This document shows positions 1-8,235 of a stretch of 14,980 nt of DNA, in pieces (positions within the stretch are counted from its first letter, which is position 1; every line of letters begins with the position of its first letter). Under the pieces are notes generated by a model that saw only the letters and a list, made by a program, of their open reading frames with translations, was not told the DNA's origin and did no database searches. Source of the DNA: an uncultured Blautia sp. (GTDB lineage Bacteria; Bacillota; Clostridia; Lachnospirales; Lachnospiraceae); NCBI RefSeq assembly GCF_934372025.1, contig NZ_CAKROJ010000050.1, positions 1-14,980 on the forward strand, given 5' to 3'. The position numbers and the translations under genes are program-made.

Positions 1-537
1 CTGTGCGGACATCGTTTTGACCGTCAGTATGGAGAACTTCCGGTAGGATATGATCACAAATATGTTTATTCCCATTTTGGATATAACCTCAAGGCAACGG
101 ACATGCAGGCAGCAGTCGGCTGTGCACAGCTTAAGAAATTCCCATCCTTTGTAAAGCGCAGAATCCACAATTTCAATTATCTGAAGGAAGCACTTAAGGG
201 AACAGAGGACAAACTGATCCTTCCGACAGCCTGTGAAAATTCCAGACCTAGCTGGTTTGGTTTCCTGATCACCTGCCGTGAGGGTGTGGACAGAAACAAG
301 CTGGTTCAGGAAATTGAATCCAAAGGCGTGCAGACACGTATGTTGTTTGCAGGAAACCTGACAAAACATCCATGTTTCGACCAGATGCGAGCGACCGGAA
401 AAGGCTACCGTATTGCCGGAACACTGGAAAATACGGACCGCATCCTGAGAGATACTTTCTGGATCGGTGTTTACCCGGGAATGACAGATGAGATGCTTTC
501 CGCAATGGCAGATGCGATCAAAGAAGCACTGAACTGA
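1..537 (+). CDS. rfbH: RfbH/DdhC-type CDP-4-keto-6-deoxyglucose 3-dehydrase, C-terminal part (5' end outside window)
   Basis: The reading frame is open from base 1 and gives 178 residues, roughly the last 40% of a family that is usually about 435 aa. It is a DegT/DnrJ/EryC1/StrS-fold PMP enzyme with a [2Fe-2S] cluster that, with a reductase partner (DdhD/E3), removes the C3 hydroxyl from CDP-4-keto-6-deoxyglucose in the cytoplasm. Family signatures are visible: LCGHRF at residues 1-6, where Cys2 matches the last ligand of the C-X57-C-X1-C-X7-C cluster motif; YSHFGYNLKATDMQAA at about 24-39; SWFGF; TRMLFAGNLTKHPCF; and the ending TFWIGVYPG. The PMP-site histidine that replaces the usual aminotransferase lysine lies upstream, so it cannot be checked. 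A 22-base gap separates it from the next gene, indicating the same operon. The partners rfbF/rfbG and the reductase would be expected upstream, outside the window. Confidence 0.92.
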   Translation: MCGHRFDRQYGELPVGYDHKYVYSHFGYNLKATDMQAAVGCAQLKKFPSFVKRRIHNFNYLKEALKGTEDKLILPTACENSRPSWFGFLITCREGVDRNKLVQEIESKGVQTRMLFAGNLTKHPCFDQMRATGKGYRIAGTLENTDRILRDTFWIGVYPGMTDEMLSAMADAIKEALN

Positions 538-559
538 CAGAAAGCAGATTGGAGAAAAT

Positions 560-1888
560 ATGATTTTAGATGAAAGACTTCGCTGGATGGGGTTCTGGAT
601 GCTGGATAAGATGAAGGGCGGAAAAATCCGGGAATATTATGACCAGATCCGCTATGCCTGGAAAGAGGGCACTTCCATCAAAGAGACAGACAAAAGAATA
701 CAGGATCTGATCGCGCATGCAGTCAGAACGACTGATTTTTATAAAGACTATCCGGAGGATATTTCACTGAAAGATCTTCCGGTGGTAAATAAAGATACGT
801 TTCGTCAGCAGTATGACCGCTTTCTCTCTTCCACATACAAAGATGCACCGGATAACCGTGTGATGTGCACCAGTGGTTCTACAGGAACACCGCTCCGTAT
901 GATCCAGAACAGAGACAAGATCCGACATAATACGGCAGGAGGAATTTTTCTCGGCGCAGCAGCAGGCTATTACATAGGTATGAAGGAAGCTTTTATCCGC
1001 GTGTGGGTAAATAATGTCAAAAAAAGTAAATTTCAGCTGATTCAGGAAAACATGATCATGATGGACAGCTCCCGCATGGATGAGAAGGCACTGGCCGAAA
1101 TGTTCCGCACGATCGAGAAGAAAAAGGTGAAATGTCTTGTCGGATATTCGTCAGCTCTTGGAGAACTGAGTGATTATATCCGCAGATCCGGTACAGACTG
1201 CAGTAACTGCAGTGTCAGAGCAATCATACCGATTTCTGAAACTATGCCGGAACCGGTACGCAGAACGCTGGAAAGACAGTTCGGATGTCCGGTAAGAGCC
1301 TGGTATTCCAATGAAGAAAACGGCATCATGGGGCTTCAGAATGAAGATAACGAGGGCTATCGTATTGATACGGAAACGTATTATTATGAAATTCTCAAGA
1401 TGGATTCTGACGAACCGGCAGAACCGGGAGAACTGGGGCGTATCGTGATCACAGATCTTTTTAACTATGCATTTCCGATTCTTCGTTATGACAATGGTGA
1501 CACGGCAGTGGCTGTCCGCAAGGAGAAAAACGGGCGTTTTAAACTGTATCTTTCGGAACTTTACGGGCGAAGAAGTGATCTCATTTATGACTGTAGCGGC
1601 AATGCAGTGACCCCATATATCATCACCAACAACCTCTGGGATATAGAAGGTGTGAAGCAGTACCGCTTTATCCAGGAGGATGTGAAGGATTATACAATCT
1701 GGCTGAATGGTGAGGAGGAGAAGATGGATCAGGAAGAAATTCTTCGCAGGATCCGTCCGTATCTGGGTGAAGAAGCACGTATCAAAGTAGAAATCGTGGA
1801 CGAAATTCCGGTTCTTGCCTCCGGAAAGCGTAAGTATATAGAAAACCGCTGCGAGAAATATAAGGATCACAGGGGAATCTGTGGCTGA
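560..1888 (+). CDS. CapK / phenylacetate-CoA-ligase-like adenylate-forming enzyme (copy 1)
   Basis: 442 aa, cytoplasmic, member of the ANL (adenylate-forming) superfamily, CapK/PaaK-like branch common in capsule and O-antigen loci. Visible motifs are the phosphate-binding loop TSGSTGTP (104-111), YSNEENG (249-255) in place of the usual YGxTE, RYDNGD (309-314) for ribose binding, YGRRSD (335-340) at the hinge, and ASGK (420-423) supplying the C-terminal catalytic lysine. All core adenylation motifs are therefore present and activity is plausible: a carboxylic acid would be activated as acyl-AMP and passed to CoA or directly to a sugar. The acid is unknown. Start chosen at ATG 560, with GGAGA at 551-555. 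It is paralogous to the gene at 3116; both share DSDEPAE-x-GELGRIV. No acyl carrier protein gene is adjacent. The family assignment is secure; the substrate is not. Confidence 0.87.
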   Translation: MILDERLRWMGFWMLDKMKGGKIREYYDQIRYAWKEGTSIKETDKRIQDLIAHAVRTTDFYKDYPEDISLKDLPVVNKDTFRQQYDRFLSSTYKDAPDNRVMCTSGSTGTPLRMIQNRDKIRHNTAGGIFLGAAAGYYIGMKEAFIRVWVNNVKKSKFQLIQENMIMMDSSRMDEKALAEMFRTIEKKKVKCLVGYSSALGELSDYIRRSGTDCSNCSVRAIIPISETMPEPVRRTLERQFGCPVRAWYSNEENGIMGLQNEDNEGYRIDTETYYYEILKMDSDEPAEPGELGRIVITDLFNYAFPILRYDNGDTAVAVRKEKNGRFKLYLSELYGRRSDLIYDCSGNAVTPYIITNNLWDIEGVKQYRFIQEDVKDYTIWLNGEEEKMDQEEILRRIRPYLGEEARIKVEIVDEIPVLASGKRKYIENRCEKYKDHRGICG

Positions 1889-1908
1889 CAGAGAGGCAGG
1901 AAAACAGA

Positions 1909-3129
1909 TTGGAAAAAAAGAAACAGAAAAAAAGTATTGCAGTAAATACGTTGTATACCATGGGCGGCCTGATCTTCATGAATGCGGTTCTGCAGATCGT
2001 GATCACGCCGCTTCTGAACAGAGTTATGGGTGCGGAGCAGCTTGGAGGACTTCTTTATATTACAGGTCTGATTGCAATTGTGTGTCCTTCTGTCGGACAG
2101 GCGTTGAATACCAGCCGTCTTGTAGTCCGAAGAAATTATGCCGTGACAAACGGAGATTATGACTGGATCCTGCTTGTATTCGGTGCGATCGGCAGCGGAG
2201 CAGCACTCTGGATGTCAAGGAACAGCCTGGAAGGTCCTGTTATGGCGGTCGGAGTCTTTGTACTCTTCATGTTTACGGTGTTTCGATATTATGGAGATGT
2301 GGAATATCGTCTGAATCTGAACTACCAGAGATATTTTATTTATTATCTGCTGATCGGACTTGGGTATCTTGCCGGGTTTGGCGTGTACTATGTGACTGGT
2401 CAGTGGGTGTGGATCTATCTTGTCGGCGAGGGTGCAGCGCTTCTTTTTGTAGGACTGACAGGAAATATTTTTCATCAGTTCTTTCAGAGAAGCCAGTATT
2501 TTTCAACAGCACTTGGAAGAGGATTTTTTCTTACGCTGTCATATCTGATCACAAACACGACTATGAATATGGATCGTCTTGTGATCAAGCAGGTTCTGGG
2601 AAACGAGCAGGTTACCTGGTATTATGTGGTTTCTCTGATCGGTAAGACGCTGGTGCTTCTGATCGCTCCGATCAATACGATCGTGATTTCTTATCTGACC
2701 AGGAGAAAGGAACTTCTGACTCGTTCTCAGTTTGGAAAGGCAGTTCTTGCAGGCAGTGGAGTGAGTTTTGTCTTCTTTCTTGCCTGTCAGGTGGGGACAC
2801 CTCTGTTTGTATGGCTTTTTTACAGGAATCTTTATGATTCTGTAAAGGGACTGGTCACAGTGGTAAATCTTGCACAGATCCTGGGACTGTTTTCTGCATT
2901 TTTATTTATTCTGGTACTTACATTTACGAATGAAAAATGGCAGTTGTGGATTCAGCTTGCACATTTTGTGATCCTGCTGATCAGTTCTGTGCTGGCAGCG
3001 AGGGCATATGGTATGATTGGTTTTGCCTGGGCCTCACTGGGGGCGAACCTTCTCAGAGTGGCAGCAGTGATCGTTCTGGGACTGGCAAAGGCAGGAAAGG
3101 ATAAGGGAGGCAGCGATGCAGACAGGTGA
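1909..3129 (+). CDS. Wzx-like polysaccharide flippase (MOP superfamily), TTG start
   Basis: 406 aa, highly hydrophobic, with about 10-12 predicted membrane helices starting near residue 11. The basic N-terminus EKKKQKKSIAVNTLY followed by a helix, and the mid-protein NTTMNMDRLVIKQVLG (216-231), are typical of oligosaccharide/lipid-linked repeat-unit flippases. It would turn undecaprenyl-diphosphate-linked repeat units to the outer face of the membrane. I chose TTG 1909 because AGGCAGG at 1894-1900 is suitably placed, the resulting N-terminus matches family starts, and the only longer same-frame candidates before the stop at 1861 are CTG codons. The alternative ATG at 1960 would delete the basic N-terminus and part of helix 1. 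The gene starts 20 bases after copy 1 of the CapK-like gene and overlaps copy 2 by 14 bases, so it is sandwiched between the two paralogues. At 406 aa it is short for the family (often 420-500), but both ends look complete. Confidence 0.88.
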   Translation: MEKKKQKKSIAVNTLYTMGGLIFMNAVLQIVITPLLNRVMGAEQLGGLLYITGLIAIVCPSVGQALNTSRLVVRRNYAVTNGDYDWILLVFGAIGSGAALWMSRNSLEGPVMAVGVFVLFMFTVFRYYGDVEYRLNLNYQRYFIYYLLIGLGYLAGFGVYYVTGQWVWIYLVGEGAALLFVGLTGNIFHQFFQRSQYFSTALGRGFFLTLSYLITNTTMNMDRLVIKQVLGNEQVTWYYVVSLIGKTLVLLIAPINTIVISYLTRRKELLTRSQFGKAVLAGSGVSFVFFLACQVGTPLFVWLFYRNLYDSVKGLVTVVNLAQILGLFSAFLFILVLTFTNEKWQLWIQLAHFVILLISSVLAARAYGMIGFAWASLGANLLRVAAVIVLGLAKAGKDKGGSDADR

Positions 3130-4474
3130 AGTTCTGAGAAGAGTGGTGTTTAATCTTCTCGATGCTGCAAAAGGCGGCAGACTCAAAAAATTAAAAGAAG
3201 TAAATAAACGTGAAATTGTGGAGGGTGTAACAGAAGAATATATGGAGAGAAGACTCCAGATACTTCTGAATTATGTAAAGCAGCATTCTCCTTATTATAA
3301 AGAGCATCCGGAGTGGAAGGAGCTTAAGGATTTTCCGGTAATGACCAAAGGTGATTTTATCGAACATTACGATCAGGTTCTTGTGGATAACAGCAGGGAA
3401 CAGGGAAATCTTTATCGCCTCAGTACAAGTGGTTCTACAGGTACACCGTTCACGGTACTCTGCGATGGTGACAAAATGAGCAGAGTAAATATGAACTTTA
3501 TTTCCTGTATGGAACTGAACGGATTCCGCATGGGAATGAAGCGTGGAGAGTTCCGCGCGTGGATAAAGGGAAAAAATACGATCAGTAAGTGGAAATCTTT
3601 CAAAAATAATCTGATCATGGTGGATATCTCCAATATGGGAGACGATTCTCTGGAAAAAATCTGCCGCGATATTGAGAAACAGAAGATCCAGGTACTGGTC
3701 ACTTACTCCAGTGCACTGACAGCACTGACGCAGTATATCAGAAGAACCGACAGAGATATTCATAAATGGTCCGTCGAGATGGTTTTTTCTATGGGCGAGG
3801 CATTGCCGCAGGAAACCTATGATCTGACAAAAGAGCTGTTTGGATTTTCTCCGGTTCGCTCCTATGGAAATAACGAAAATGGTTTTATTGCGATCCAGCT
3901 TGGTGAAGATCCGGAATATACGATCGATCTCTATAATTTCTACCCTGAGATCCTGAAGCTTGATTCTGACGAGCCGGCAGAAGAAGGAGAGCTTGGCAGG
4001 ATCGTCGTGACAGATTATTATAATAAGACATTTCCTATGGTTCGTTATGATACCGGAGATACCGGAAAAATGCGGATCGAGCGTGACCAGAAGGGGCGTG
4101 TGCATGCAAAATATATGGAGATTTATGGTCGAAGAGGTTCTCTGATGTACAATACAAAGGGAGAACCGCTTTCCATCCATGTATTTATGAATACACTGCT
4201 TAAATTTGAGGGAATTGTCTATCAGGCAAAATGTATCCAGTGGGGAGAGAAAGAATACGAACTGCTGGTTAATGCGGACAGAGATAAGCTGGATGAGGCA
4301 GAATTGCTTGCTGCATATCGACATTATCTTGGTGAAGATGCAGAAATTCAGACGACCTATGTGGATCAGATTCCGATCCAGGCATCCGGCAAGTTTATGG
4401 TCTGTGAGAATAAGTGGGATGGAAAGACGAAAGTAATGGAAGGAAGCAGGCAGAATGAGACAGAAAGTATCTGA
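3116..4474 (+). CDS. CapK / phenylacetate-CoA-ligase-like adenylate-forming enzyme (copy 2)
   Basis: 452 aa, paralogue of the gene at 560. TSGSTGTP sits at the same residues (104-111); YGNNENG is at 250-256, RYDTGD at 310-315, and ASGK ends at the predicted catalytic Lys426. The hinge motif differs: copy 1 has YGRRSD, whereas this copy has YGRRGS (337-342), losing the acidic residue that usually precedes the domain-rotation hinge in ANL enzymes. It may therefore use another acceptor or be kinetically different; this is inference. Expected role: cytoplasmic activation of an acid, or acyl/aminoacyl transfer, for decoration of the polysaccharide made by this operon. Start ATG 3116 is preceded by GGGAGG a few bases upstream. 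It overlaps the flippase by 14 bases and the ThDP-enzyme gene by 20 bases, suggesting translational coupling. Confidence 0.86.
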   Translation: MQTGEVLRRVVFNLLDAAKGGRLKKLKEVNKREIVEGVTEEYMERRLQILLNYVKQHSPYYKEHPEWKELKDFPVMTKGDFIEHYDQVLVDNSREQGNLYRLSTSGSTGTPFTVLCDGDKMSRVNMNFISCMELNGFRMGMKRGEFRAWIKGKNTISKWKSFKNNLIMVDISNMGDDSLEKICRDIEKQKIQVLVTYSSALTALTQYIRRTDRDIHKWSVEMVFSMGEALPQETYDLTKELFGFSPVRSYGNNENGFIAIQLGEDPEYTIDLYNFYPEILKLDSDEPAEEGELGRIVVTDYYNKTFPMVRYDTGDTGKMRIERDQKGRVHAKYMEIYGRRGSLMYNTKGEPLSIHVFMNTLLKFEGIVYQAKCIQWGEKEYELLVNADRDKLDEAELLAAYRHYLGEDAEIQTTYVDQIPIQASGKFMVCENKWDGKTKVMEGSRQNETESI

Positions 4475-6302
4475 TTATATAGCGGAATATATTGCACAGT
4501 GGGGAATTCGCGATGTATTTACCGTAACGGGCGGCGGAGCCATGCATATGAATGACTCCTTTGGTCATCATCCAAAGCTGCACTGCACGTATCAGCATCA
4601 TGAACAGGCCTGTGCGATGGCGGCGGAAGCCTACGCGCGTATGGACAATCGTATGGCAGCTGTCTGTGTGACGACCGGGCCTGGCGCGACAAATGCGATC
4701 ACAGGCGTTCTTGGCGGATGGATGGATTCCATCCCGATGCTTGTTTTTTCAGGTCAGGCGAGATATGCAACGACTGTTGCGGCATCCGGCCTTCCTCTTC
4801 GAAGTATGGGTGTGCAGGAATGCAACATTGTTCCGGTAGTTTCTTCTATTACAAAGTATTCGCATATGGTGATCCATCCGGAAGATATCCGGTATCATCT
4901 GGAAAAAGCACTCTACATGGCGGTGACCGGGCGGCCGGGGCCGGTATGGCTGGATATTCCGCTGGATGTTCAGGGTGCGACCATTGAGACAGATACGTTA
5001 AGAGCATACGATCCGAAAGAGAATCCGGAGCAGGAGCCGAAGAAAATCCCGCAGGATCTTATCTGCAAAATTCTTGATAAACTTCAGGAGAGTCATCGTC
5101 CGGTACTGTTCCCGGGAAATGGAGTACGTCTTGCCGGCGCGATCGAGGAATTCCATCAGCTTGTGGATATTCTGGGAATTCCGGTTATCACCGGAATGAG
5201 CAGTGTGGATGCCATAGAAGCGGATCATCCGTGTTTTGTAGGAAGAAGCGGGGGTACAGGAACACGTCCGGGAAACTTTACTCTTCAGAACAGTGATGTG
5301 CTGCTTTCAATCGGAAACCGTCAGGGGTTTACACAGACAGGTTTCCAGTATCAGGACTGGGCGAGAGAAAGCTATACGATCCTGAATGATATTGATGAAA
5401 ATGAATTAAAGAAGCCGAGTCTTCATGTCAGCCTCCCGGTTGTCGGAGACGCAGGTGAACTGATACGCGGACTTCTTGCTGAGGCAGAGAAACGCGGCGC
5501 AGATAAAGGACATCCGTTGTTTAAAGGAGACGAATGGAGAAAGCAGTGTCTTCTCTGGAAAGAAAAATATCCGGTAGTAACAGCGAAACATTATGAAACC
5601 ATGGAAGAGGGATGCACGAATATCTATGCGTTTTATGAAGAACTGTCAAAGGCAATGCAGGAAGGACAGAATCTGATGGTCAGTGTGGGAACCTCCAGAG
5701 TTGCCGGAAGCCAGGCGTTCCGCGTCAAAAGAGGGCAGCGTTTTATCACAAATCCAAATACTGCATCGATGGGCTTCTGTCTTCCGGCAGCGACGGGAAT
5801 CGCTGTGGCGCAGCCGGACAAACCGGTTGTCTGTGTGACAGGTGAGGGAAGTCTGCAGATGAACATTCAGGAAATGCAGACGATCCGTCACAATCATCTG
5901 CCGGTGAAGCTGTTTGTGATCAATAATCAGGGTTATCATTCCATCCGGCAGACACAGCAGAGTTATTTTGCTCCGCCGCTTGTAGGTGTGGGAGAAGAAA
6001 GCAGAGATCTGAGTTTTCCGGATCTTGCAAAGCTGATGCCGGCATATGGATTTCCTTACAGAGCCGTTCATTCGGCAGCGGAGCTTCCGGATGCGATCAG
6101 GGAGGCGCTGGATGCAGACGGAGCTTTTGTCTGCGAGGTATTTGTGACAAAATATCAGAAGACAGAGCCGAAAACATCTGCAAAGAAACTTCCGGACGGA
6201 AGTATGGTCTCAGCACCGCTTGAGGATATGTATCCGTTCCTTGACAGGGAAGAGCTGGAGGCGAACATGTATGTTCCGCTTCCGGAAAAAATGCGTCAGT
6301 AA
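4455..6302 (+). CDS. Acetolactate-synthase-like thiamine-diphosphate enzyme of the polysaccharide locus
   Basis: 615 aa with the three-domain layout of the acetohydroxyacid synthase/YerE superfamily. PYR domain at about 1-170: TYQHHEQ with Glu50 as the expected cofactor-activating glutamate, and TTGPGATNA at 73-81. Central domain at about 200-345: GTGTRPGNFTLQNSDVLLSI, the region that binds FAD in AHAS relatives. PP domain at about 380-560: the ThDP/Mg motif beginning GEGSLQMN (463-470) and ending N490-N491, with Glu464 where Asp is usual. The tail APLEDMYPFL resembles LPS-locus homologues more than biosynthetic IlvB; there is no ilvN neighbour, so valine/isoleucine synthesis is unlikely. Between rfbH and an SDR gene it could decarboxylate pyruvate (or another 2-oxo acid) and add the two-carbon unit to the keto group of a CDP-dideoxyhexose, as YerE does in yersiniose synthesis (inference). 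Start ATG 4455 follows GGAAGGAAG at 4438-4446. Confidence 0.85.
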   Translation: MRQKVSDYIAEYIAQWGIRDVFTVTGGGAMHMNDSFGHHPKLHCTYQHHEQACAMAAEAYARMDNRMAAVCVTTGPGATNAITGVLGGWMDSIPMLVFSGQARYATTVAASGLPLRSMGVQECNIVPVVSSITKYSHMVIHPEDIRYHLEKALYMAVTGRPGPVWLDIPLDVQGATIETDTLRAYDPKENPEQEPKKIPQDLICKILDKLQESHRPVLFPGNGVRLAGAIEEFHQLVDILGIPVITGMSSVDAIEADHPCFVGRSGGTGTRPGNFTLQNSDVLLSIGNRQGFTQTGFQYQDWARESYTILNDIDENELKKPSLHVSLPVVGDAGELIRGLLAEAEKRGADKGHPLFKGDEWRKQCLLWKEKYPVVTAKHYETMEEGCTNIYAFYEELSKAMQEGQNLMVSVGTSRVAGSQAFRVKRGQRFITNPNTASMGFCLPAATGIAVAQPDKPVVCVTGEGSLQMNIQEMQTIRHNHLPVKLFVINNQGYHSIRQTQQSYFAPPLVGVGEESRDLSFPDLAKLMPAYGFPYRAVHSAAELPDAIREALDADGAFVCEVFVTKYQKTEPKTSAKKLPDGSMVSAPLEDMYPFLDREELEANMYVPLPEKMRQ

Positions 6303-6319
6303 CTGTCCCGGAAGGAAAA

Positions 6320-7264
6320 ATGGAGAAAGAAATGAAAAGAATTGTTGTGACGGGAGCCACCAGCATGATCGGGGTGGCTCTGATCGAAGAATGTATAAAA
6401 CATGAAATTGAAGTCTATGCTGTTGTGCGTAAATCTTCCGCTAAACAGAACCGTCTGCCGGACAGCAGTCTGGTACATTTAATAGACAGTAGTCTGGAAA
6501 CTCTGGAACAGCTTCCGGAGCTTATCCCGGAAAACTGCGATACTTTTTATCATATTGCATGGGGAAATACAGGAGAAAACCGTAACAGGAGTACGGAGCT
6601 GCAGAGCAGAAACATCAGCTTCACGCTGGCGGCAGTCAGAGCTGCCAGTGCACTGGGCTGTAAACGCTTTATCGGGGCCGGTTCTCAGGCAGAGTATGGT
6701 CCGATGGATGTGGAGCGGATTTCTCCGGACAGTCCGACAAATCCGACAACACCATATGGTGCAAGCAAGCTTGCATCCGGTCATCTTGCAGGAATGCTCT
6801 GTCGTGAACTTGGAATGGAATGTATCTGGCCGAGGATTTTCAGCGTTTATGGAATCTATGAAAAAGAAACGACGATGATCGCATCCGGTCTTCGCAAAAT
6901 GCTGAGAAATGAGCCGACAGAATTTACACCGGCACTGCAGCGCTGGGATTATCTGTACAGTAAGGATGCCGGAAGGGCTTATTATCTGATCGGAGAGAAG
7001 GGCAGAGACGGAGCTGTTTACTGTGTGGGAAGCGGCCATGCGAGACCACTTCGTGAATACATCCTGAAAATGGCAGAGATTACAGGAACAGAAGAACCGG
7101 GGATCGGTATGAGACCATATCCGTCGGGGGCTGTGATGAATCTCTGTGCAGATACAGATAATCTGTATGAAGATACCGGATTCGTACCGGAGTATACATT
7201 TGAAGATGGAATCAGGGAAACAATTGCCTGGCTTATGGGCCAGAGCACAGGAGAGAGAAAATGA
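6320..7264 (+). CDS. NAD(P)-dependent extended SDR, nucleotide-sugar reductase/epimerase
   Basis: 314 aa, Rossmann-fold extended short-chain dehydrogenase. TGATSMIG (11-18) is the dinucleotide loop, with Ser in place of the middle glycine of TGxxGxxG. Ser122 in GSQAEYG and Tyr146/Lys150 in PYGASK form the Ser-Tyr-Lys triad, and WDYLYSKDAGRA (209-220) is the conserved C-terminal element of sugar SDRs. It probably reduces or epimerises the CDP-keto sugar made upstream, comparable in position and type to RfbJ (abequose) or YerF (yersiniose); sequence alone cannot choose between these. Two starts are possible: ATG 6320 (GGAAGG at about 6310-6315) and ATG 6332 (GGAG at 6322-6325), the latter giving the family-typical start MKRIVVTGATS. 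It begins 17 bases after the ThDP enzyme and overlaps the next gene by 4 bases (ATGA). Confidence 0.87.
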   Translation: MEKEMKRIVVTGATSMIGVALIEECIKHEIEVYAVVRKSSAKQNRLPDSSLVHLIDSSLETLEQLPELIPENCDTFYHIAWGNTGENRNRSTELQSRNISFTLAAVRAASALGCKRFIGAGSQAEYGPMDVERISPDSPTNPTTPYGASKLASGHLAGMLCRELGMECIWPRIFSVYGIYEKETTMIASGLRKMLRNEPTEFTPALQRWDYLYSKDAGRAYYLIGEKGRDGAVYCVGSGHARPLREYILKMAEITGTEEPGIGMRPYPSGAVMNLCADTDNLYEDTGFVPEYTFEDGIRETIAWLMGQSTGERK

Positions 7265-8235
7265 GGAAGAAGATTTCGGTGGTGATTCCCACCTACAACG
7301 AAGAGGCAAATGTAGTACCTCTTTCCAAAGCAGTGAGTGAAGTTATGGAACGTGATCTCAGCGAATATGACTATGAGATCATTTTCATTGACAATCATTC
7401 CAAAGATAACACGAAGGCACTTCTGCGAGGATTATGCGCCAATAACAAAAAGATCAAAGCAATCTTTAATGCGAAGAATTTCGGACAGGCACGTTCTCCG
7501 GTTTATGGTATGAAACAGGCTTATGGGGACTGTGTGGTTCGTATGTGTGCAGATTTTCAGGATCCGGTCGACATGATCCCGCAATTCGTACATGAATGGG
7601 AAAAAGGAACAAAGATCGTAATCGGTGTCAAGAGTGCGAGTAAAGAACGCAAAGGTATGTACTGGGTTCGTTCCTGCTATTATAAAATGATCAACAAGAT
7701 CACAGATATTGATCATATTGACCAGTTTACCGGGTTTGGATTATACGACAGAAAATTTGTAGATGTTGTTCGTGATCTCCATGATCCGATGCCGTATCTT
7801 CGTGGGATCATTGCAGAGCTTGGTTTTGATTATAAGGCAATTGAATATATGCAGCCGAAACGCCGCGCAGGAAAGAGTAAAAACAATTTTTACAGTCTGT
7901 ACGATTATGCGATGATTGGTATTACTTCTTATTCAAAAGTTGTTATGAGACTGGCAACCTTTGCCGGTTTTATCATCGGGGCACTGAGCATTGTGGCAGC
8001 AATTGTTTATCTGGTGCTGAAACTGATGTACTGGGACAGATTTTCCGCAGGTGTTGCACCGATGGTGATCGGAATGTTTTTCCTTGGTGCACTGCAGATG
8101 TTCTTTATCGGACTTCTGGGAGAATATGTGCTGAGTATCAATACCAGGGTTCTTGACAGACCGCTCGTTGTGGAAGAGGAACGACTGAATTTCGAGGAAG
8201 ACAGTGAAAATGCGGCAAATGTTTCGAAGGAATGA
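7261..8235 (+). CDS. Polyprenyl-phosphate glycosyltransferase, GT2 family (DPM1/GtrB type)
   Basis: 324 aa. The N-terminal GT-A domain has VVIPTYNEE (7-15), FIDNHSKDNT and ADFQDP (97-102), the last corresponding to the ADLQDPP motif that binds metal and nucleotide sugar. It is followed by RRAGKSKNNFYSLYDYA (201-217), the juxtamembrane signature, and two C-terminal membrane helices at about 231-256 and 266-292, then an acidic tail. Family members transfer a sugar from UDP or GDP to undecaprenyl phosphate on the cytoplasmic side, making a monophosphate-linked donor for a membrane GT-C enzyme. The next gene encodes such a GT-C-like protein, starting at an ATGA overlap, so the two probably act as a pair. 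The start ATG 7261 overlaps the SDR stop and follows AGGAG at 7249-7253. The sugar transferred cannot be read from sequence. Confidence 0.92.
   Translation: MRKKISVVIPTYNEEANVVPLSKAVSEVMERDLSEYDYEIIFIDNHSKDNTKALLRGLCANNKKIKAIFNAKNFGQARSPVYGMKQAYGDCVVRMCADFQDPVDMIPQFVHEWEKGTKIVIGVKSASKERKGMYWVRSCYYKMINKITDIDHIDQFTGFGLYDRKFVDVVRDLHDPMPYLRGIIAELGFDYKAIEYMQPKRRAGKSKNNFYSLYDYAMIGITSYSKVVMRLATFAGFIIGALSIVAAIVYLVLKLMYWDRFSAGVAPMVIGMFFLGALQMFFIGLLGEYVLSINTRVLDRPLVVEEERLNFEEDSENAANVSKE

Noticed and set aside
1151..1870. Minus-strand open frame of 239 codons opposite the first CapK-like gene
   Set aside because: Antisense to a secure coding region, with an atypical amino acid composition rich in Ile, Phe, His and Cys.
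3191..4324. Long minus-strand open frame of 377 codons opposite the second CapK-like gene
   Set aside because: It lies entirely antisense to a gene with clear ANL motifs, its translation is low-complexity and Cys/His/Ile-rich without recognisable domains, and no ribosome site or promoter supports it. It mirrors codon bias of the true strand.
4455..6302. Assignment of the ThDP gene as ilvB (branched-chain amino acid synthesis)
   Set aside because: No ilvN/ilvC/ilvD neighbours, a tail and length typical of glycan-locus homologues, and tight overlap with polysaccharide genes.
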